Origin: Bacteroidales bacterium UBA3816
Lineage (GTDB): Bacteria > Bacteroidota > Bacteroidia > Bacteroidales > P3
Length of the DNA: 8,402 nt
Assembly (NCBI GenBank): GCA_002368955.1
Contig: DFDY01000205.1
Span: 1-8,402 of the forward strand
Reading direction: 5' to 3'
Positions 1 through 4,854 of this stretch are shown here, one piece after another. The position numbers were made by a program, and so were the translations under genes. The notes under the pieces were generated by a model. It was given only the letters and a program-made list of their open reading frames with translations, was not told where the DNA came from and searched no databases. Numbering within the stretch: position 1 is the first letter of the stretch; every line of letters begins with the position of its first letter.

Positions 1-137
1 AGCCTAAAATTTGTCCATTAGCCCGGATTTTCTGTGCTTCATAACTTTACCGTAACGTTTATTCAAAGAAAATATTATGTCTGATACGGCAAGGCAGCAC
101 AAGGTTAAAAATCGGTGAGAGAAAAAATGGTCAATGA

Positions 138-362
138 CCTAAGTGTACAGATTGGCTTCCTGCAAACATAAATGCCTGCTGCTACTTCTTCGGCGGCGTC
201 TTCGATGGCTCGCAGTTCGTCTGGTACGACTGGGCGATTGCCGTAGCGTGGTTTGCCGCAGTCTTCATCCTCAGTTTCCGCTCCAAACTCTACTGGAACC
301 TAGGCAAAAAGACTGGGTACCCGCTCACCGAGCAGTCCGCATTCGGGCCATTCAAAAAATAA
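138..362 (+). pseudogene. C-terminal remnant of an unidentified membrane protein
   Basis: After a TGA at 135-137 this frame stays open for 74 codons and ends at a TAA at 360-362. From about 180 it reads like real protein: an aromatic hydrophobic stretch (FVWYDWAIAVAWFAAVFI, one membrane segment), then a basic segment (RSKLYWNLGKK) and a polar tail ending FGPFKK. This is how many transporters end. No in-frame ATG precedes the protein-like part. An ATG at 127 lies in another frame and stops after 14 codons, so a single frameshift near 165 would join the two. Upstream DNA (1-120) is AT-rich with stops, so the body of the gene is not here. The stem-loop 20 bases downstream fits a genuine gene end. 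I infer a decayed or rearranged gene. I cannot name the family, and a chance open frame is possible. Confidence 0.45.
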
Positions 363-382
363 AGACCCTGAAGGGCAATACC

Positions 383-424
383 ATACCCGAGGAGGGACAA
401 TCGCAAAGCCTTGTCCTCGGGTAT
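383..424 (+). terminator. Stem-loop after the membrane-protein remnant
   Basis: A 10-bp perfect outer stem (ATACCCGAGG at 383-392 with CCTCGGGTAT at 415-424) is continued by a 4-bp inner stem (ACAA 397-400 with TTGT 411-414), with a 4-base bulge AGGG at 393-396 and a 10-base loop at 401-410. It begins 20 bases after the stop codon at 360-362. The following bases are T/A-rich rather than a clean T run, so it is a plausible but imperfect intrinsic terminator. It could also be a structured RNA element or repeat arm. Confidence 0.45.
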
Positions 425-630
425 TGTGTATTATATCCATTCCGAGCCTTTCATCGCCGTAGCAGAAGGCCACACGTAAATATTCACCGCCATACTCATC
501 TAGTCATACCAACAATAGAAATCTTAAAGACCCGATGCAATAAACCCAGACTAAAGGCGTTTATAATAATATAATTATTTCATTTTAATATAAAGTATGA
601 CTGATTTTTGCCAATCTTATTCATTGTCAC

Positions 631-733
631 ATCCCTCCGGGACGCTGAGTTGCAGCGTTTTCGTTGACACTACCTGGCGGAACCTAACGGTTTTCTGTAT
701 GGGGTATTCTACGAGGCCATGCAACGTTATTAA
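631..733. repeat. Candidate dispersed intergenic element (GC-rich patch with hairpin)
   Basis: This patch stands out from the AT-rich DNA on both sides. It contains a 6-bp hairpin (ACGCTG 642-647, loop AGTTG, CAGCGT 653-658) and a shorter dyad (AACC...GGTT around 702-713). On the + strand it has a short protein-like stretch (YLAEPNGFLYGVFYEAMQRY, then TAA) interrupted upstream by a TGA. That pattern fits a degraded mobile or repetitive element that recurs between genes. No second copy lies in this window, so repetition is inference only. Confidence 0.25.
642..661 (+). other. Small hairpin followed by four Ts
   Basis: A perfect 6-bp stem with a 5-base loop (AGTTG) is followed directly by TTTT at 658-661, which partly overlaps the 3' arm. 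It resembles a minimal intrinsic terminator, but no gene ends just upstream. It may instead be a structural part of the surrounding candidate repeat. Confidence 0.3.
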
Positions 734-803
734 GATTCCGCACCTCCAATGCAGCTAAAAAAACAGTCAAACGTAGCATCAGATCCAATTATTTTTATAG
801 CAT

Positions 804-1706
804 ATGATCATCAAAGAGATAGAAACCAAGAGCGTGATGACGAAAAGCAACCTGCCGGTGAGTGACTTTTCGGTAAACACATACGTGGGTTGTGCTCACG
901 CCTGCAAATACTGCTACGCCTCGTTCATGAAGCGATTCACCAATCACCCCGAGCCGTGGGGCGACTTTGTAGACGTGAAAATATGGCCCGACATCAAGAA
1001 TCCGTCGAAGTATGCCGGCAAAGAGGCCTTCCTGGGCTCGGTGACCGACTGTTACCAACCCTGTGAGGCCAAGTACAAACGCACCCGCACTCTGCTTGAG
1101 CAACTGCAAGGAAGTGGCATCAAGATAAGCATCGCCACCAAGAGCGACCTCGTGCTACGCGACTTGGACTTAATCAAGACCTTCCCGAACGCCCGCGTGT
1201 CGTGGAGCATCAACACACTGGACGAGGAATTCCGTCGCGAGATGGACCGCGGTGCGAGCATCGAACGGCGTCTTGAGGCCATGCGCCAGTTCTACGAGGC
1301 GGGCATCGACACCACCTGCTTCATCTCGCCCATCTTTCCCGGCATCACCGATGTCGAAGCCATCATACGTCGTGCCAAGGGACAGTGCAACCTCGTTTGG
1401 CTCGAAAACCTCAACCTACGAGGAGACTACCGCAGCCGCATCCTCGACTGGGTGCACCAGCACCACCCCGAGCTGGACGGTCTCTACCGCTACATCTACG
1501 CCCGCAAGGACCGCACCTACTGGAGCGAGCTGGATGCCGACATGCGCCACTTCTGTGCCGACGAAGGCCTCCCCTATGTGCGCAACGACGACAGCATCCG
1601 TGCCCGCCACGGTGAGCCCCCTGTGGTGGTCAACTACTTCTATCACGAAGAAATCATTCCATCCTCACGCAAAGAGCAACTGCGACAGACACGCACTTGC
1701 TGCTGA
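804..1706 (+). CDS. SplB-like radical SAM protein (COG1533 / Rv2578c-type)
   Basis: A 300-residue radical SAM enzyme, probably cytoplasmic. The Fe-S cluster motif CX3CX2C is at residues 30, 34 and 37 (CAHACKYC), preceded by the family's VNTYVGC lead-in. Further family signatures are a TDxYQPxExKYKxTR segment at about 81-95, with cysteines at 83 and 87 inside it, ISIATKSDLVLRDLDLI at about 109-125, and an AGI..T.FISPIFPGITD segment at about 166-183. These match the SplB-like group that includes Rv2578c and PA0069, whose substrates are not established. It is unlikely to be a true spore photoproduct lyase: the host group does not sporulate and only the general fold is shared. The protein ends in Cys-Cys. 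The ATG at 804 is the first in frame and keeps the normal N-terminus. The next gene begins 103 bases downstream in the same direction, so an operon is possible but not shown. Confidence 0.93.
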   Translation: MIIKEIETKSVMTKSNLPVSDFSVNTYVGCAHACKYCYASFMKRFTNHPEPWGDFVDVKIWPDIKNPSKYAGKEAFLGSVTDCYQPCEAKYKRTRTLLEQLQGSGIKISIATKSDLVLRDLDLIKTFPNARVSWSINTLDEEFRREMDRGASIERRLEAMRQFYEAGIDTTCFISPIFPGITDVEAIIRRAKGQCNLVWLENLNLRGDYRSRILDWVHQHHPELDGLYRYIYARKDRTYWSELDADMRHFCADEGLPYVRNDDSIRARHGEPPVVVNYFYHEEIIPSSRKEQLRQTRTCC

Positions 1707-1809
1707 CCCAGAAAAAGCGCTCGCCAAAGCCCACTCAGCCCCCTGATTGGTGAAGGAGAGGAAAGACAGTTACAAAAAACAATAAGTACAGCCAACAAAC
1801 GAAGACAAC

Positions 1810-2397
1810 ATGAACATATCAGTCTTTTGCGGAGCCTCGCGCCCCAGCAACACACAATACATCGCTGCCGCCACCCTTTTGGGCAAAAGCCTTGCCCGGG
1901 AAGGGCATACCCTGCTCTATGGTGGCAGCAACCTGGGCCTCATGGGCGTCGTGAGCAGTGCCGCCCTTGAAGAAGGAGGCCATGTGGTGGGAGTCATACC
2001 CTCCTTCTTCTCCGAAGAGATTATCCAATCACAGCCCGTCAGTGAGTTGGTGCGCGTTGCCTCCATGGCCGAGCGGAAAGAATACCTCATTGCCCACAGC
2101 GATGCCTTCGTGGCCCTCCCCGGCGGCATTGGCACACTGGACGAAGCCTTTGAGGTGATGGTCGCCAACCAGCTAGGGCTGAGCCAAAAGCCCCTTGGCC
2201 TGCTCGACACCAATCACTTCTACCAACATCTGATGGCCCAGCTGGAGCACATGGAAAAAGAAGGCTTCTACAACCTCACCCATGCCAAATACCTGATTCT
2301 AGAAGAGCAACCCGACCGGCTGCTCCAACGCCTGACCGACTTCAAGCCCGACCCCGACAGAGGTCACGTAGCCCAACGGCTACGCCACAAATCATAA
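1810..2397 (+). CDS. LOG / TIGR00730 family Rossmann-fold phosphoribohydrolase
   Basis: A 195-residue cytoplasmic protein of normal family length. The diagnostic PGGxGTxxE signature is at residues 104-112 (PGGIGTLDE), with the upstream Arg-Lys pair at 89-90 in MAERKEYL. The N-terminus MNISVFCGAS and the loop YGGSNLGLMG at about 37-46 form the nucleotide-binding Rossmann core. Characterised members cleave nucleoside 5'-monophosphates such as cytokinin riboside monophosphate or AMP into base and ribose 5-phosphate; older annotations call them lysine decarboxylases, which is wrong. The physiological substrate in Bacteroidales is unknown. The start is the ATG at 1810, behind an A-rich leader. A GGAG-containing stretch lies about 50 bases upstream, too far to act as a ribosome site. 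The nuclease-like gene starts 5 bases after the stop, so the two are probably one transcript. Confidence 0.95.
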   Translation: MNISVFCGASRPSNTQYIAAATLLGKSLAREGHTLLYGGSNLGLMGVVSSAALEEGGHVVGVIPSFFSEEIIQSQPVSELVRVASMAERKEYLIAHSDAFVALPGGIGTLDEAFEVMVANQLGLSQKPLGLLDTNHFYQHLMAQLEHMEKEGFYNLTHAKYLILEEQPDRLLQRLTDFKPDPDRGHVAQRLRHKS

Positions 2398-2402
2398 CCC
2401 CT

Positions 2403-3089
2403 ATGGCAAACAGCTACCTCCTCACCAAGTCCAAATACATCCGGGGCCTCCAGTGTGAGAAAGCCCTCTACTTAGAAGTGTTCAAGCCCCGGCTGGCCTA
2501 CTATCCGCCCGAGACACTAGCCAAATTCCGCCAAGGCCGTGCCTTCGAAAAGACATTCAAGGACACCTTTGCGGGCGGCATAGACCTCAGTGCCCGCCTG
2601 CGTTTCCGCATGGACAGCTATCCCGTCCTCACTGCCGAACTGCTGCAAAAGCCCGGCGAAGTGGCCCTTTTCGAAGCCGGTTTCCTCTACAACGATGTGT
2701 TGGTGCTGGCCGACGTGGTGCACAAACATGCCGACGGCACCATAGACATCTATGAGGTTAAAAACAGCACCGCCGTCAGCGACACCTTCCGCAACGATGT
2801 AGCCATCCAGTACTATGTCATTCGCCACGCCCTCAATGCCATCCAACCCCAAGACCTCTTCTGCGCAGGGCTGACCATGAACCACTTCTACCTGCTCCAT
2901 AACGATGGCAGCAACGGCTTTGCCAAGGAAGACCTCATGTCGCAGGCCAATGCCGCCTGTGACCTCATCGAGCAGAACATAGCCCGATTCAAGCAAGTAT
3001 TATCTGACGAGGAGCCCCAGATGCCCATGTCCGACCGATGCGACACCCCCTACGAGTGCCCATTCAAGCGCTACTGCAAACGGCAATAA
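2403..3089 (+). CDS. Stand-alone Cas4/DUF2779-like PD-(D/E)XK nuclease with probable Fe-S cluster
   Basis: A 228-residue protein with RecB/Cas4-type nuclease features. The N-terminus LTKSKYIRGLQCEKALYL (about 7-24) matches the opening of Cas4-like and DUF2779 proteins and supplies Cys18. Candidate catalytic residues are Glu91, Asp104 (VLAD), Glu118 and Lys120 (YEVK) and Gln136 followed by YY, the usual D...ExK...QxxxY order. The C-terminus carries Cys213, Cys219 and Cys225 in CDTPYECPFKRYC, which with Cys18 would bind a 4Fe-4S cluster as in Cas4 and AddB. It is far shorter than full DUF2779 proteins and matches only their N-terminal nuclease part, without a truncated look. No cas genes or CRISPR array are in the window, so I do not call it Cas4. 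It is probably co-transcribed with the LOG gene. Expected activity is DNA end processing; the actual role is unknown. Confidence 0.88.
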   Translation: MANSYLLTKSKYIRGLQCEKALYLEVFKPRLAYYPPETLAKFRQGRAFEKTFKDTFAGGIDLSARLRFRMDSYPVLTAELLQKPGEVALFEAGFLYNDVLVLADVVHKHADGTIDIYEVKNSTAVSDTFRNDVAIQYYVIRHALNAIQPQDLFCAGLTMNHFYLLHNDGSNGFAKEDLMSQANAACDLIEQNIARFKQVLSDEEPQMPMSDRCDTPYECPFKRYCKRQ

Positions 3090-3095
3090 TAAGAA

Positions 3096-4463
3096 TCACC
3101 TCTCTGCGGCCTGGGCCTTCAGCCTGCTCAATATCCAGCGGATGAAGGGGAGGCTGAAGAGGAAAGTGGCCACATCGGCCACGGGTTGGGTAACCATCAC
3201 CCCCTGCAGCCCCATAAGATGGGGCAGAATGAAGAGCGCGGGGATGAAGAACAGTCCCTGCCGCCCGATGCTCAGCAGCGTGGAGCGGATGGGCATACGA
3301 ATCACCTGGAACAGCATGTTGGTAGTGACCGGTATGGCCACCAGCCCAAAGGTGAGGCACTGATAGCGCAGCACCCTAATGCCCAAGTCCAAAAGCATGG
3401 GGTCCTCGTCGCGATAGGCACTGATAATATGTGGGGCCAGCCCAAAGATGACCCCGGCCACCGTCAACAGCAACAGCGACGAGAACGTCATGGCAAACAG
3501 ATAGGCCTTCCGCACGCGGTCGTAGAGTCTGGCCCCATAGTTGAACCCCGCCACGGGCTGGAAGCCCTGATTGATGCCCAGCATAAAGGAGTAGGCAAAG
3601 GTCATGGTGCGCGAAACCACGGTGAAGGCAGCCACCGTCGAGGCCACACTTCCTGGGGCGGCATAGCGCGCAGCGGCATAATTGAGGCAGATGGCCCCAG
3701 TGCAGTTAAAAAGCTGTCGGCACAGTGAAGGCAACCCGCCCATGAGAATCTCATAGTAGGCACGACCCGAAGGCCTGAAATTGCGCAGGCTGATGTGTAC
3801 GCTCTCGGGTCGCGAGGTGCCCCACAGCAGCAGCATCCAGCAAATGAACTGGCTGATGGCTGTGGCCAGCGACGCCCCCGCCACCCCCATCTTCAGCCCT
3901 ACGATGAACAAAGCATCGAACCCGATGTTGAGCACCGCCCCCGACACCAGCCCGATGGTGCCCAAGCGGGCGTTGCCTTGCAGGCGCAACTGGTTGTTGA
4001 GGGTCAGCGAGGTCATCATGAAAGGCGTGGCCAGCACAATATAGCGTAGATAGTCGGTCGCATAGGGCACCACCTCGGGTGTGGCACCCGGCAGCCGTGC
4101 CAACGCCGGAAGGTTGAAGACAAAGGCCAGCACAAGACATAGACTGAAGAACAGCGGCGTGAAGAAACCCACCGAGGCCATCATGGATGCCGTGGCGCGC
4201 CGCCGTGCGCCCAGCTCCCTGGAAATATAGTTGCCCGACCCGTGACCGAAAAAGAACCCGAAAGCGTTGACCGCCAGCATGTAGGAAAAAGAAACTCCGA
4301 TGCCTGCGGTGGCCTCGGTGCTCAGATGGCCCACAAAGGCCGCATCCACCACATTGTAGAACGACGTCACCATCATGCTCAGCATCGTGGGCACAGCCAG
4401 CCTCAACACCAGTCTCCGCACAGGCGTCTGGGTCATCTCGCGATATTTATCGTCCAAATTCAT
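3096..4463 (-). CDS. MATE family multidrug/metabolite exporter (MepA-like)
   Basis: A 455-residue inner-membrane antiporter with about 12 hydrophobic segments, the normal MATE size. The first half has LAVPTMLSMMVTSFYNVVDAAFVGHL near the N-terminus, and the second half has GINQGFQPVAGFNYGARLYDRVRKAY; both are hallmark MATE segments arising from the internal duplication. The family exports cationic drugs or metabolites using a Na+ or H+ gradient, but the substrate cannot be read from sequence. I chose the ATG at 4463 because MNLDDKYREM is a typical Bacteroidota MATE start. An in-frame TTG at 4481 would add six residues and is less likely. The gene converges on the nuclease gene with 6 bases between stop codons and no terminator between them. 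Upstream it faces the T9SS cargo gene divergently. I saw no clear promoter or regulator. Confidence 0.95.
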   Translation of the reverse strand: MNLDDKYREMTQTPVRRLVLRLAVPTMLSMMVTSFYNVVDAAFVGHLSTEATAGIGVSFSYMLAVNAFGFFFGHGSGNYISRELGARRRATASMMASVGFFTPLFFSLCLVLAFVFNLPALARLPGATPEVVPYATDYLRYIVLATPFMMTSLTLNNQLRLQGNARLGTIGLVSGAVLNIGFDALFIVGLKMGVAGASLATAISQFICWMLLLWGTSRPESVHISLRNFRPSGRAYYEILMGGLPSLCRQLFNCTGAICLNYAAARYAAPGSVASTVAAFTVVSRTMTFAYSFMLGINQGFQPVAGFNYGARLYDRVRKAYLFAMTFSSLLLLTVAGVIFGLAPHIISAYRDEDPMLLDLGIRVLRYQCLTFGLVAIPVTTNMLFQVIRMPIRSTLLSIGRQGLFFIPALFILPHLMGLQGVMVTQPVADVATFLFSLPFIRWILSRLKAQAAER

Positions 4464-4854
4464 CACATCTAATAACGTCAAAAATGCACTTTATTGTGTC
4501 CGCGTGCAACTAGTCGGCATTTCCACCAACCGCACGCTTAAAACACTCATTACCAACATCCCATACGCTTCCGACCCGCTCTATTATTGGATAGGGAACG
4601 TGTCGGTTACGACAGAGAAACGAGGTAGGAACGGCTGAAGGACAGCAATCCGGCGCCGTTTGCCCAGTGCATCCCCTGCTGCGAAATGTCAACAAGAAGA
4701 GTTTTTTGCAAAATACACAAAACACTGATTATCACTACGAAATAAGACAATTAATATTTTTTAACAATAAATTTAACACTTACTTTGCATCAAAAAGGGT
4801 TTTTCTTAGTCTAATTAGTGACAGAAGGATAATAATTTTAAAAAAAATACGACT
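4464..4854. other. Divergent intergenic region between the MATE gene and the T9SS cargo gene
   Basis: This region must hold the 5' signals of both flanking genes. About 4464-4680 is of mixed composition, with a GC-rich stretch near 4640-4680 that includes a GGCGCC palindrome. About 4685-4854 is strongly AT-rich, as expected for a Bacteroidota promoter and leader. Short open frames on both strands have no protein-like character that I can defend. No tRNA, riboswitch or strong hairpin was seen. An AGAAGGA stretch lies near 4822-4828, about 26 bases from the next ATG, too far to act as a Shine-Dalgarno. Confidence 0.6.
4757..4787 (+). promoter_or_regulatory. Possible Bacteroidota-type promoter of the T9SS cargo gene
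   Basis: TACTTTG at 4781-4787 resembles the Bacteroidota -7 box TAnnTTTG with one spacer base missing. A T-rich tract at 4757-4762, about 19 bases upstream, could serve as a weak -33 element. The surrounding DNA is AT-rich, and the predicted leader to the ATG at 4855 would be about 60 bases. The deviation from consensus keeps this tentative. Confidence 0.35.

Larger units (their letters stand above)
425..803. other. Gene-free intergenic region upstream of the radical SAM gene
   Basis: I see no supportable gene here. About 425-620 is low-complexity and AT-rich, especially 540-600. A GC-richer patch spans about 631-733 and is listed separately. From 734 to 803 the DNA is A-rich again and leads into the ATG at 804 with no Shine-Dalgarno. 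I could not find a clean Bacteroidota promoter (TTTG and TAnnTTTG boxes) at proper spacing, although a promoter for the radical SAM gene is expected in this interval. Open frames crossing it have unlikely composition. Confidence 0.6.

Noticed and set aside
1..60. Promoter-like TTTG (10-13) and TAACTTTA (42-49)
   Set aside because: The boxes are 28 bases apart, longer than the usual 19-21 for the Bacteroidota sigma factor, and no intact gene follows.
143..574. 143-codon + strand open frame
   Set aside because: Arg- and Leu-rich, unlike a real protein. It overlaps, in another frame, the more protein-like tail at 138-362 and runs through the stem-loop into AT-rich spacer.
2517..2996. 159-codon antisense open frame in the nuclease gene
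   Set aside because: Shadow of a clearly coding sense frame with conserved nuclease motifs.
2403..3089. CRISPR-associated Cas4 proper
   Set aside because: The protein is Cas4-like, but no repeats, Cas1, Cas2 or effector genes are in the window.
3186..3728. 180-codon + strand frame opposite the MATE gene
   Set aside because: Gln/His/Gly-rich antisense shadow; the MATE frame has full family signatures.
4550..4725. Possible decayed minus-strand gene in the divergent spacer
   Set aside because: Short open frames exist in several frames, but none shows a family motif or sustained coding character.
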